Part shown: piece by piece, positions 27,528 through 35,845 of the stretch | Position numbering within the stretch: the stretch's first letter is position 1 | Layout of the letters: each line of letters opens with the position of its first letter | Source: Nocardioides bizhenqiangii | Lineage (GTDB): Bacteria; Actinomycetota; Actinomycetes; Propionibacteriales; Nocardioidaceae | Direction of reading: 5' to 3' | DNA length: 64,000 bases | NCBI RefSeq assembly: GCF_034661235.1 | Contig: NZ_CP141059.1 | Location: 558,001-622,000, forward strand | Program-made: the position numbers and the translations under genes | The notes under the pieces: model-generated | Database searches by the model: none | The model's input: only the letters and a program-made list of their open reading frames with translations | Told to the model about the DNA's origin: nothing

Positions 27528-28886
27528 ATGACCAGCTACACCGTGATCAACCCGGCGACCGCCACGCCGGTGACCCAGATCGAGCTCGCGTCGGTCGAGG
27601 AAACGGACGCGGCGATCGAGCGCGCCCAGGCTGCGTTCCGGGCCTGGCGCGCGGTCACGCCCGGAGAGCGGGCCCGGCTGCTGCGGTCGTTCGCCGCCGT
27701 CGTCGACGTCCACCTCGAGGAGCTGGCGCAGCTGGAGGTGGTCAACTCCGGCCACACCATCGGCAACGCCCGGTGGGAGGCGGGCAACGTCCGCGACGTC
27801 CTGAACTACTACTCCGCCGCCCCCGAGCGGCTCTTCGGCCGGCAGATCCCGGTGCCGGGCGGCATCGACGTGACCTTCCACGAGCCGCTGGGCGTCGTCG
27901 GCGTCATCGTGCCGTGGAACTTCCCCATGCCGATCGCCGGTTGGGGCTTCGTGCCCGCGCTGGCCGCCGGCAACACCGTCGTCCTCAAGCCGGCCGAGGT
28001 CACCCCGCTGACCGCGATCCGGCTCGGCGAGCTGGCGCTGGAGGCGGGGCTGCCCGAGGGCGTGTTCACCGTGATCCCCGGCAAGGGCTCGGTCGTCGGC
28101 GAGCGCTTCGTCACCCACCCGCTGGTCCGGAAGGTCTGCTTCACCGGCTCCACCGAGGTCGGCAAGCGGATCATGGCGGGCTGCGCGGAGCAGGTGAAGA
28201 GGGTCACCCTCGAGCTCGGCGGCAAGAGCGCCAACATCGTTTTCGCGGACGCCGACATCGCCAGGGCGGCGGCCTCGGCGCCGTACGCCGTCTTCGACAA
28301 CGCCGGGCAGGACTGCTGCGCCCGGTCGCGCATCCTCGTGCAGCGGTCGGCGTACGACGAGTTCCTCGGTCGGTTGCAGACGGCTGTCGGGGCGATGAAG
28401 GTGATCGACCCGGGCGACGAGGACAGTGAGATGGGCCCGCTGATCACGGACAAGCAGCGCGATGCGGTCGCGGGCTACCTGGCCGGCGTCGAGGCGGCGT
28501 TCACCGGGCCCGTGCCGGAGTCCGACGGGTTCTGGCTGCCGCCGACGGTCGTCCTCACCGACGACACCCAGGCCGCTGTCTGGCGCGAGGAGATCTTCGG
28601 GCCGGTGGTGGCGGTGATGCCGTTCGACGACGAGGACGATGCCGTCCGGCTCGCGAACGACACCGAGTACGGCCTGTCCGGCTCCATCTTCACCCGCGAC
28701 GTCGGCCGCGCACTGCGGGTGGCGCGCAGCGTCGAGGCCGGCAACCTCAGCGTGAACTCGCACTCCTCGGTCCGCTACTGGACGCCCTTCGGTGGCTACA
28801 AGCAGTCGGGCCTCGGCCGGGAGCTCGGACCGGACGCGCCCCACGCGTTCACCGAGGAGAAGAACGTCTTCATCGCCCAGGACTAG
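27528..28886 (+). CDS. NAD(P)-dependent aldehyde dehydrogenase
   Basis: This 452-residue enzyme carries all family landmarks: NFPMPIAGWGFVPAL, the catalytic Glu in LELGGKSANIVF, the nucleophilic Cys in NAGQDCCARSRILV (two adjacent Cys), and EEIFGPVVAVMPF. I chose the ATG at 27528 with AAGGAAAG upstream. An overlapping GTG four codons earlier is less likely. In a Puu-type pathway it would oxidise the gamma-glutamyl aldehyde to the acid. It starts eight bases after the ligase stop. Confidence 0.93.
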   Translation: MTSYTVINPATATPVTQIELASVEETDAAIERAQAAFRAWRAVTPGERARLLRSFAAVVDVHLEELAQLEVVNSGHTIGNARWEAGNVRDVLNYYSAAPERLFGRQIPVPGGIDVTFHEPLGVVGVIVPWNFPMPIAGWGFVPALAAGNTVVLKPAEVTPLTAIRLGELALEAGLPEGVFTVIPGKGSVVGERFVTHPLVRKVCFTGSTEVGKRIMAGCAEQVKRVTLELGGKSANIVFADADIARAAASAPYAVFDNAGQDCCARSRILVQRSAYDEFLGRLQTAVGAMKVIDPGDEDSEMGPLITDKQRDAVAGYLAGVEAAFTGPVPESDGFWLPPTVVLTDDTQAAVWREEIFGPVVAVMPFDDEDDAVRLANDTEYGLSGSIFTRDVGRALRVARSVEAGNLSVNSHSSVRYWTPFGGYKQSGLGRELGPDAPHAFTEEKNVFIAQD

Positions 28887-28900
28887 GGAGGAACGACAAC

Positions 28901-29668
28901 ATGGCAGGACGCCTCGACGGAAGAGTCGCCGTCGTCACCGGAGGGTGCTCCGGCATCGGGCTGGCGACCGTCCGCCGCTTCCTGGAGGAGGGCGCGAAGG
29001 TCGTCATCGGCGACGTCGACGACACCCGCGGCGAGGAGCTCGTCTCCGAGCTCGGAGTCACCTACGTGCACGTCGACGTGACCAGCAAGGAGCAGGTCGA
29101 CGCGCTGTTCCAGTCCGCCAAGGACACGCACGGCTCGGTCGACATCGCGTTCAACAACGCCGGGATCTCACCGCCCGAGGACGACTCGATCCTGGACACC
29201 GACCTCGATGCCTGGCGGAAGGTGCAGGAGGTCAACCTCACCAGCGTCTACCTCTGCTGCAAGGCGGCGCTGCCCTACATGCTGGAGCAGGGGAGGGGGT
29301 CGATCATCAACACCGCCTCGTTCGTCGCGGTGATGGGCGCGGCCACCTCGCAGATCTCCTACTCCGCCTCCAAGGGCGGGGTGCTGTCGATGAGCCGCGA
29401 GCTCGGGGTGCAGTTCGCCCGGCAGGGGGTCCGCGTCAACGCCCTGTGTCCCGGCCCGGTCAACACGCCGCTGCTGCGGGAGCTCTTCGCGAAGGACGAG
29501 GAGCGCGCGGCCCGGCGGCTGGTGCACGTGCCGATGGGCCGGTTCGGCGAGCCCGAGGAGATGGCCAACGCGGTGCTGTTCCTGGCGTCGGACGAGTCGT
29601 CGTTCATCACCGCGTCGACCTTCCTCGTCGACGGCGGCATCTCCGGCGCCTACGTGACCCCCCTGTGA
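28901..29668 (+). CDS. Short-chain dehydrogenase/reductase
   Basis: This 255-residue classical SDR has the cofactor motif TGGCSGIG near the N-terminus, NNAG at about 86-89, the catalytic Ser in NTASF and the YSASK pair at about 155. The C-terminal motif GRFGEPEEMANAVLFLASDESS is typical. Asp at the end of the second strand (GDVDD) favours NAD. It may oxidise an alcohol intermediate of the amine pathway, for example one from an amino alcohol. The gene lies 14 bases after the aldehyde dehydrogenase. Confidence 0.93.
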   Translation: MAGRLDGRVAVVTGGCSGIGLATVRRFLEEGAKVVIGDVDDTRGEELVSELGVTYVHVDVTSKEQVDALFQSAKDTHGSVDIAFNNAGISPPEDDSILDTDLDAWRKVQEVNLTSVYLCCKAALPYMLEQGRGSIINTASFVAVMGAATSQISYSASKGGVLSMSRELGVQFARQGVRVNALCPGPVNTPLLRELFAKDEERAARRLVHVPMGRFGEPEEMANAVLFLASDESSFITASTFLVDGGISGAYVTPL

Positions 29669-29678
29669 AAGGGGCACC

Positions 29679-30419
29679 GTGGCGCGACCGCTGATCGGGC
29701 TCAGCACCTACCGCGAGCAGGCCCGCTGGGGGGTGTGGGACCAGCACGCCGACCTGCTCCCCACCGTCTACGCCCACGCCATCGAGACGGCCGGCGGCGT
29801 ACCGGCGCTGCTGCCGCCGACGAAGCCGTACGACGAAGCGGCCACCGCCGCGGTCGCCAGGCTGGACGGCCTGGTGATCAGCGGCGGCGCCGACGTCGCG
29901 CCCCAGCGGTACGACCAGGACCCGCACGACCGCACCACGAACTGGCGCGAGGACCGCGACTCCTGGGAGCTGGCCCTGCTCGACGCTGCCGACAGGGCCG
30001 GCGTGCCGGTGCTGGGCGTGTGTCGCGGCATGCAGGTGATGGCGGTCCACGCCGGAGGAGGCCTCGACCAGCACGTCCCGGACCTGGTCGGCGACGACCG
30101 CCACAACCCGGCACCCGGCGTCTTCGGCGAGACCTCGGTGTCGGTGGCGCCGGAGAGCCGGCTCGCGTCGATGATCGGGACGTCGCAGACCGTGCACTGC
30201 CACCACCACCAGTCGGTGCGCGACCACCCCGGTTTCACCGCGGTGGCATGGGCCGACGACGGGGTCCTCGAAGCGATGGAGGCACCCGGCGACCGGTTGT
30301 GCGTCGCGGTCCAGTGGCATCCCGAGATGGCCGCCGATGCCGGCCTGTTCCAGGCTCTGGTCGACGCCGGCGCCGGCGTCACGCGCTCCGCGCGGCCCTC
30401 CGGTGCTGCTGGGGACTGA
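29679..30419 (+). CDS. Gamma-glutamyl-GABA hydrolase-like class I amidotransferase (PuuD-type)
   Basis: This 246-residue hydrolase has the peptidase C26 fold. The nucleophile lies in GVCRGMQVM, the oxyanion region in ISGGADVAP, and the His-Glu pair in QWHPEMA. PuuD enzymes split the gamma-glutamyl bond to regenerate glutamate. The start is GTG at 29679, ten bases after the SDR stop, so it closes the operon. Its last 41 bases overlap the 3' end of the convergent AraC regulator gene. Confidence 0.92.
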   Translation: MARPLIGLSTYREQARWGVWDQHADLLPTVYAHAIETAGGVPALLPPTKPYDEAATAAVARLDGLVISGGADVAPQRYDQDPHDRTTNWREDRDSWELALLDAADRAGVPVLGVCRGMQVMAVHAGGGLDQHVPDLVGDDRHNPAPGVFGETSVSVAPESRLASMIGTSQTVHCHHHQSVRDHPGFTAVAWADDGVLEAMEAPGDRLCVAVQWHPEMAADAGLFQALVDAGAGVTRSARPSGAAGD

Positions 30420-31314
30420 CCCCGCGGACCCGCTTGAACGCGGCGCTCAGCGCGAACCCACTGCCGTAGCCCACCCGGCGAGCGACGCGGTCGATGGCGT
30501 CGTCGGTGGCCACCAGGAGGTCCGCGGCGAGGGACAGCCGCCAGTGGGTCAGGTAGGTCATGGGGGGTTCGCCGACGAGGTCGCCGAAGCGCCGCGCCAG
30601 CGCTGCCCGTGAGACGCCGACCTCCTGGGCGAGGGACGCGATGGTCCACCCGTGCTCGGGATGGTGGTGCATCAGCCGGAGGGCCTCGCCGACGGTCGGG
30701 TCGGCATGCGTGAGCCCGCGGGTCACCTGCTCCTCGCTCGCGAGCCACGACCTCACGACGGTGACGAGCAGCAGGTCCAGGAGCCGGTCGAGCACCACCT
30801 CCTGCCCGGGGTCCTCGCGCAGGAGCTCGCTCGAGAGCAGGTCGACCAGCGTCGAGTCCCAGTCACCGCGGCGTCGTACGAGCAGGGCCGGCAGGGCGGC
30901 GAGGAGCGGCCGGCCGGCCTCGGTCTCGGCCGCCCAGGTGCCGACCAGGAGCACGTCGGACCCGTCGCGACTGTTGCCCCAGGTGCGGACGCCGAGCGCC
31001 ATCCGCTGGTCGAGCAGCTGGCCGTCGGGGTCGACGCAGACGTTGCCCTTCTCGATGGTGACCCTCGGCCTCGTGGCCGGGTGGTCGGCAACGGTGTAGA
31101 CCGGGCCGCCCCGGACAACGGCGACGTCGCCCTCGTGCAGCCGGACGGGCTCGCCCAGCTCGCCGGTGATCCACGTCGCGCCGCGCGCCACGGTGAGCAG
31201 GGTCAACGCGGGGTCGTCCTCGATCCGCACGGCCCATGGCGGTTCCATCACCATCTGGAGCAGGAAGGCCTGCCGGGCGCGCGGACCGGAGAGCAGGTGC
31301 TCGAGACCATCCAT
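30379..31314 (-). CDS. AraC-family transcriptional regulator with cupin sensor
   Basis: This 311-residue protein has an AraC-binding cupin domain (about 15-175) and two C-terminal HTH motifs at about 215-305 (WTIASLAQEVGVSRAALARRFGDLVG and VARRVGYGSGFALSAAFKRVRGVSPQQHRR). I chose the ATG at 31314 with GGTGG upstream. A longer frame adds 12 residues. It diverges from the NmrA-like gene and probably controls it, since this pairing with NAD(P)-binding proteins is common. Confidence 0.9.
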   Translation of the reverse strand: MDGLEHLLSGPRARQAFLLQMVMEPPWAVRIEDDPALTLLTVARGATWITGELGEPVRLHEGDVAVVRGGPVYTVADHPATRPRVTIEKGNVCVDPDGQLLDQRMALGVRTWGNSRDGSDVLLVGTWAAETEAGRPLLAALPALLVRRRGDWDSTLVDLLSSELLREDPGQEVVLDRLLDLLLVTVVRSWLASEEQVTRGLTHADPTVGEALRLMHHHPEHGWTIASLAQEVGVSRAALARRFGDLVGEPPMTYLTHWRLSLAADLLVATDDAIDRVARRVGYGSGFALSAAFKRVRGVSPQQHRRAARSA

Positions 31315-31397
31315 GTCACCACCATGCTGGACGATCACGTATGGAATCAAGACTTCGGACCATGGAAAGTCTCACCCGATCGCGATGAGGTGAGGTC

Positions 31398-32234
31398 ATG
31401 ACAACGAACCTGATCATCGGCGGCACCGGCAAGACCGGTCGCCGCGTCGCGTCCCGCCTCCAGGACCGGGGCCTCCCGGTCACCTCCCTCTCCCGTCCCG
31501 AGTTCGACTGGGCCGATCCGGCCACCTGGTCGTCGGTCGAGCAGCCCGCGGCGACGGCGTACGTCACCTTCGCCCCCGACCTCACCTTCCCGGGCGCCCC
31601 GGACGGGGTGGCCGACGTCGTCGAGCGGATGGCGCGATCCGGCGTCCGCCGGTTCGTGCTCCTCTCCGGCCGCGGCGAGGCCGAGGCCCAGCGCGTCGAG
31701 GACCGGATGATCGAGGTCGCGGAGAGGTACGGAGCCGAGTGGGGCGTCGTCCGCTGCGGCATCTTCATGCAGAACTTCGACGAGGGCGTGTTCGCCCCGG
31801 CCCTCGAGGCCGGACACTTCCGGTTCTCGGCGGGCGCCGTGCGCGAGCCGTTCCTCGACGTCGAGGACGTCGCCGACGTCGCGGTCGGGATGCTGGTCGG
31901 CGAGGTCTCATTGAATCGGGCCTACGAGCTCACCGGACCCGAGCTGTTGACGTTCGCCGAGGCGACGTCGGCCATCGCCGCCGCGAGCGGCCGGCCCATC
32001 ACCTACGCCGAGATCAGCACGGCCGAGCTGGCGGCAGACCTGGTCGCCGCCGGCTTCCCGGCCGAGGACGCGGAGGAGCTGGCCGGCCTGTTCGACCACA
32101 TCCTCGACGGGCACAACGAGCACCTCGCGGACGGCGTACGCGAGGCTCTCGGTCGTCCGGCTTCCTCCTTCACCGAGTACGCCGCGCGCGCCGTCGCCGG
32201 CGGAGCCTGGGTTGGTCGGGCGGCCGCGTCATGA
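31398..32234 (+). CDS. NmrA-like NAD(P)-binding protein
   Basis: This 278-residue atypical SDR starts with IIGGTGKTGRRVASRL, the NAD(P)-binding glycine motif. It lacks the catalytic Tyr-Lys pair. The middle resembles NmrA and quinone reductase 2 homologues (RFVLLSGRGEAEAQRVEDRMIE, RCGIFMQNFDEG). Such proteins sense redox cofactors or reduce quinones. It overlaps the DUF1772 gene by ATGA and lies next to the AraC regulator. Confidence 0.88.
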   Translation: MTTNLIIGGTGKTGRRVASRLQDRGLPVTSLSRPEFDWADPATWSSVEQPAATAYVTFAPDLTFPGAPDGVADVVERMARSGVRRFVLLSGRGEAEAQRVEDRMIEVAERYGAEWGVVRCGIFMQNFDEGVFAPALEAGHFRFSAGAVREPFLDVEDVADVAVGMLVGEVSLNRAYELTGPELLTFAEATSAIAAASGRPITYAEISTAELAADLVAAGFPAEDAEELAGLFDHILDGHNEHLADGVREALGRPASSFTEYAARAVAGGAWVGRAAAS

Positions 32235-32701
32235 CCGGGCCGATCGGCCACGCCGCGCTGATTGCGGGCACCCTCGGCACCGGGCTCATCGCCGGACTCT
32301 TCTTCGGGTTCTCGACGGCGGTGATGCCGGGCCTCCGCCGGACCGATGACCGCACCTTCGTCGCCACCATGCAGGGGATCAACGAGGCGATCCTCAATCC
32401 GGTCTTCCTCACGGTGTACGTCGCTCCGGTCGTCTGCCTCGCCTTCGCCGCGTTCACCGGCCCGGCCCGACCGTGGGTGATCGCCGCGCTGGTCCTCTAC
32501 CTGGCGACGGTGGTGATCACCGGAGCCGGCAACATCCCGCTCAACGACGAGCTCGTCGGGGCCGGGTTGCCCGACTCGGCGTCGGCGCTCGAGTCCATCC
32601 GGACGGCGTTCGAGAAGCCGTGGAACCGGCTCCACCTCGCCCGGACCGCCACCGTGGTCGCGGCCTTCGGCTGCTGCCTCGGTGCGCTGCGCGCCGCCTG
32701 A
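32231..32701 (+). CDS. DUF1772 (anthrone-oxygenase-like) membrane protein
   Basis: This 156-residue membrane protein has four hydrophobic helices, at about 8-30, 58-77, 80-100 and 135-153. The pattern FFGFSTAVMPGLRR near the start, NPVFLTVYVAPVVC and NIPLNDEL mark the DUF1772 family, which includes anthrone oxygenases but is mostly uncharacterised. It is coupled to the NmrA-like gene through ATGA. Confidence 0.87.
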   Translation: MTGPIGHAALIAGTLGTGLIAGLFFGFSTAVMPGLRRTDDRTFVATMQGINEAILNPVFLTVYVAPVVCLAFAAFTGPARPWVIAALVLYLATVVITGAGNIPLNDELVGAGLPDSASALESIRTAFEKPWNRLHLARTATVVAAFGCCLGALRAA

Positions 32702-32727
32702 CTCAATGGATGCAGCAGGATGGCGCC

Positions 32728-33318
32728 ATGGAGAAGATCGATCTGCTGATCTGGGACGACGACGCGGCCGATGCCGCCGCGAACCTGCAGGTCCCGGGGC
32801 TCCACTCGCTCCAGGTGTCGGTCGCCGCCGACCTGCCCGCCGCGCCGCTGCTGCTCGGGAAGGGCTCGTCCCTCCGCGGCCACGCGGCGGTCTGGGTCGA
32901 CTCGGTGGACGTGTGGCCCGAGCTCGTCGACCAGGTCCCGGGCGACGCCTACCTGGTGACCGAGTCGGTGCCCCAGGCCGTCGGGACGGGCGAGTTGCTG
33001 ACCCACTTCTCGTGGTTCCCCAAGCCGGGTCGGCTGTCCGAGGAGGAGTTCTTCCACGGCTGGCACACCGTCCACACCCCGTCCTCGGCACGGCTCCATC
33101 CCCGCCGCCAGGGCTACGTCCGCGACGCCGTGGCCCGCACCCTCACTCCCGGCTCCCCGCCGGTCCGGGCGATCGTGAGCGAGTTCTTCGCCGAGGACGA
33201 CTACCTCGACCCTGCACGGCTCTTCGCACCCGACGAGCTGAGCACGACGATCGAGGAGCTGCCGCTCTACGCCGACCAGGAGGACGTGTCGAGCTGCCCC
33301 CTCCGGCGCGTGCGCTAG
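32728..33318 (+). CDS. EthD-domain protein
   Basis: This 196-residue protein contains an EthD-type ferredoxin-like fold in its second half (HFSWFPKPGRLSEEEFFHGWHTVHTPSSA, which I read across two stretches). EthD proteins form dimeric barrels found with oxidative degradation systems, and their role is mostly unknown. I took the ATG at 32728 with AGGA upstream; an ATG six codons earlier is possible. It follows the DUF1772 gene by 26 bases and may share its transcript. Confidence 0.8.
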   Translation: MEKIDLLIWDDDAADAAANLQVPGLHSLQVSVAADLPAAPLLLGKGSSLRGHAAVWVDSVDVWPELVDQVPGDAYLVTESVPQAVGTGELLTHFSWFPKPGRLSEEEFFHGWHTVHTPSSARLHPRRQGYVRDAVARTLTPGSPPVRAIVSEFFAEDDYLDPARLFAPDELSTTIEELPLYADQEDVSSCPLRRVR

Positions 33319-33373
33319 CGGCACACCCACCCCGCCACGACCGGTCGGGAGGGATCGGGGGCAGGATGGGAAG

Positions 33374-34591
33374 GTGACCGACCTGGAGGGCCGCTACCGG
33401 CTCGGCGACGTACTCGGCCGGGGTGGCGTCGCCGACGTCTACCGCGCGCGGGACCTCGTGCTCGACCGGGACGTGGCCGTCAAGATGCTGCGGGAGTCGG
33501 TCGACGACAGCGATCGGTCGCGCTTCGTCGGCGAGGCCCGGATGCTGGCCGGGTTGTCCCACCCCAGCATCGTGACGGTGCTCGACGTGGGTGTCGCGGA
33601 GGGCCATCCCTTCCTCGTGATGGAGCTGGTCGAGGGACCGACCCTCGCCGCGGCACTGCACGACGGACCACTGCCGCCAGACCAGGTCGCAGAGATAGGC
33701 GCCGCGCTCGCATCCGCGCTCGCGCATGCGCACGAGCAGGGCGCGGTCCACCGCGACGTGAAGCCGGCGAACGTGCTCCTCGGTCCGGGCGGCGCCAAGC
33801 TCGCCGACTTCGGGATCGCCCGGTTGGTCGGAGACACCGTGCACCACACCAGGACGGGGACGACCATCGGAACCCCGGCCTATCTCTCGCCCGAGCAAGT
33901 GGGAGGCTCCGATGTCGGGCCGCCGACCGATGTCTACTCGCTCGGCCTGGTGCTGCTCGAGGCCCTGACCGGCGAGCGTGCCTTCCCGGGGTCGCCGACG
34001 GAGTCTGCGGTGGCGCGGCTGCACCGGCCGCCCGAGATCCCGAGTGACTTGTCCGCGGGCTGGAGCGCGATTCTCGCCGCGATGACGGCGACGGACCCGA
34101 GCGAGCGCCCGCCCGCAGACGCGGCTGCGGCACGGATGCCGGTCCCCGGCACGGTGCCTCCTCCCGGCACGGCGGGACCGCCGACGGCCACGCTGGTGCT
34201 CGAGACCGGCGCCGCCGGCTCCGTAGGACGGCGCCCCGCCAAGGCCGTCGGCGCGGTGGTCGCCGTCGCCGTCGTGGTCGCGGGAGTCGCGGTTGCCGGG
34301 CAGGTCCTCGGCGACCGCGGCGAGTCTCCCGACGCGCCCGATACGCCGCCCACTGCCTCCTCCACCACCGAGCCGGAGACGCGCGAGACGGAGGGCGCGA
34401 CCGGTACCAGTCAGGACGAGGCCAGCGGCGACGAGACCCCGACCGAGCAGGCCGACAAGGGCAAGGGCAAGGGCGAGGGGAAGGACGAGGGGAAGGACGA
34501 GGGGAAGGACGAGGGGAAGGACGAGGGGAAGGACGAGGACAAGGGCAAGGGCGGCGGCAAGAACAAGGGCGGCGGTCAGAACAAGGGCTAG
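33374..34591 (+). CDS. Membrane Ser/Thr protein kinase (PknB-like) with repetitive charged tail
   Basis: This 405-residue kinase has a cytosolic catalytic domain at about 8-255: GRGGVADVY glycine loop, Lys37, HRDVKPAN with Asp128, DFG at 145-147 and SPEQ. A Pro-rich linker and one membrane helix (about 291-312) follow. The extracytoplasmic tail of about 95 residues is acidic, then becomes a run of KDEG and KGKG units with no PASTA domain. The start is GTG at 33374. What the tail binds is unknown. Cell-wall or polyanion contact is one idea. Confidence 0.9.
   Translation: MTDLEGRYRLGDVLGRGGVADVYRARDLVLDRDVAVKMLRESVDDSDRSRFVGEARMLAGLSHPSIVTVLDVGVAEGHPFLVMELVEGPTLAAALHDGPLPPDQVAEIGAALASALAHAHEQGAVHRDVKPANVLLGPGGAKLADFGIARLVGDTVHHTRTGTTIGTPAYLSPEQVGGSDVGPPTDVYSLGLVLLEALTGERAFPGSPTESAVARLHRPPEIPSDLSAGWSAILAAMTATDPSERPPADAAAARMPVPGTVPPPGTAGPPTATLVLETGAAGSVGRRPAKAVGAVVAVAVVVAGVAVAGQVLGDRGESPDAPDTPPTASSTTEPETRETEGATGTSQDEASGDETPTEQADKGKGKGEGKDEGKDEGKDEGKDEGKDEDKGKGGGKNKGGGQNKG
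34475..34534 (+). repeat. Five perfect tandem copies of a 12-base unit
   Basis: The unit GAGGGGAAGGAC is repeated five times without change inside the kinase gene and encodes an EGKD/KDEG run in the extracytoplasmic tail. Multiples of 12 keep the frame, so copy number can vary by slippage without breaking the protein. Confidence 0.95.
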
Positions 34592-34649
34592 CGTCGCTCT
34601 GGCCCTGGCGGGGGCACGCACGCGGCGAACGAGCCGGCGCGCAGCGAGG

Positions 34650-35654
34650 TCAGCTGGACGCGATGTCGAGCCCGAGCGCGTCGTCGGCCGCGTAGGGAAT
34701 CGACAGGACCACCCGCGACGCGAGCCCGTCGAACCGGGCGCGGACGTCGGCCCCGACCCGGTCGAGCTCGCCGACGACCGCGAGCGTCGTGAGGACCTCG
34801 TCGTCGACCAGGTCGCCCAGCTCGGTCCATCGTCCGGCCTTCGTGAACGCGTGCGCCTCGCCGTGCAGGTCGCCCCAGCCGTGGTGGTCGAGCACCGGTT
34901 TGTAGGCGGGCGTCGAGGCGTAGAACCCGATCTGGCGCTTGGTGCCGGCGACCGCGTCGGCGTACTCCTCCTCGGTCCGGCCGGTCGCGACCATCGCCAT
35001 CGCCGCGAGGGTGAACCCGCCCGTCGCCCCGGTGCTCGCCCGGCCGTCCTCCAGCTGCGGTTGCAGGACGTCCGCCAGGTAGTCGCGGGAGAGGAGCGGG
35101 TGGCAGATGAAGCCGTCCGCCACGGCGCCGGCGGTGGCGACCATCCGCGGGCCCACACCGGCCAGCCAGATCTCGGGCGACGGGAAGGGGACCGGCCCCG
35201 GGTTGAACAGCGGCGGCATCAGGGTGTGGGTGTAGAAGTCGCCGCGGAAGTCCAGTGCGTCACCGGTCTGCCAGGTGTGCCAGATCGCCCGGACCGCCGC
35301 GATGTACTCGCGCATCCGGTCCGCCGGTCGCGACCAGGGCATCGAGTAGCGGCGCTCGATGTGCGGCTTGATCTGCGATCCGAGTCCGAGCACGAAGCGG
35401 CCGCCGGAGAGCCGGTGCACGTCGTACGCCGGGTAGGCCATCGCCATCGGCGACCGGGCGAACGCCAGCGCGATCGACGTACCCAGCCGCAGGCGTTCGG
35501 TGTGCTCCGCCGCAAGCGTGAGGTAGACGAACGGGTCGTGCGCGCCCTCGGGCACGAAGAGACCGTCGGTGCCGCCCCGCTCCTCGATGTTCCTCGCGGC
35601 GGCGACGATCCCTGCCGGGTCGCCGTGGTAGGTCACGTCGATTTCGATGGCCAC
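34650..35654 (-). CDS. LLM-class F420-dependent oxidoreductase (TIGR03617-like)
   Basis: This 334-residue TIM-barrel protein belongs to the luciferase-like family. Visible blocks are RLRLGTSIALAFARSPMAMA, the HRLSGGRFVLGLGSQIKPHIERR region (read in two parts) and PEIWLAGVGPRM. Actinobacterial members generally use F420 for hydride transfer. I chose the GTG at 35654, because a KstR-like palindrome sits 11 bases upstream. A longer reading would translate through that site. Rv3520c-type homologues belong to the cholesterol locus of mycobacteria, so a role in steroid or lipid breakdown is possible. Confidence 0.88.
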   Translation of the reverse strand: MAIEIDVTYHGDPAGIVAAARNIEERGGTDGLFVPEGAHDPFVYLTLAAEHTERLRLGTSIALAFARSPMAMAYPAYDVHRLSGGRFVLGLGSQIKPHIERRYSMPWSRPADRMREYIAAVRAIWHTWQTGDALDFRGDFYTHTLMPPLFNPGPVPFPSPEIWLAGVGPRMVATAGAVADGFICHPLLSRDYLADVLQPQLEDGRASTGATGGFTLAAMAMVATGRTEEEYADAVAGTKRQIGFYASTPAYKPVLDHHGWGDLHGEAHAFTKAGRWTELGDLVDDEVLTTLAVVGELDRVGADVRARFDGLASRVVLSIPYAADDALGLDIASS

Positions 35655-35664
35655 ACCACTGAGA

Positions 35665-35680
35665 CTAGAACACGTTCTAG
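35665..35680 (-). promoter_or_regulatory. KstR-like palindrome CTAGAAC-N2-GTTCTAG
   Basis: Two perfect 7-base arms separated by two bases lie 11 bases before the F420 oxidoreductase start. On the minus strand it reads CTAGAACGTGTTCTAG, which fits the published KstR core TNNAACNNGTTNNA. A TetR-family regulator outside the window would bind here and block transcription. Confidence 0.65.
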
Positions 35681-35845
35681 CAACCGGTTGTCGAATGACC
35701 GTCGCGTCACCCGGAGGGGGTGACGCGAACCCCGCCCGACGCGGGTCAAGGTGGGACAGGCCGCACAAGGGGCAGCCCGCGGGTCGCGTTGGCACGTCGC
35801 GAGCGCCCCGGGGTACCCACCGCACGTGAGCGTGAGGAGGACGGG

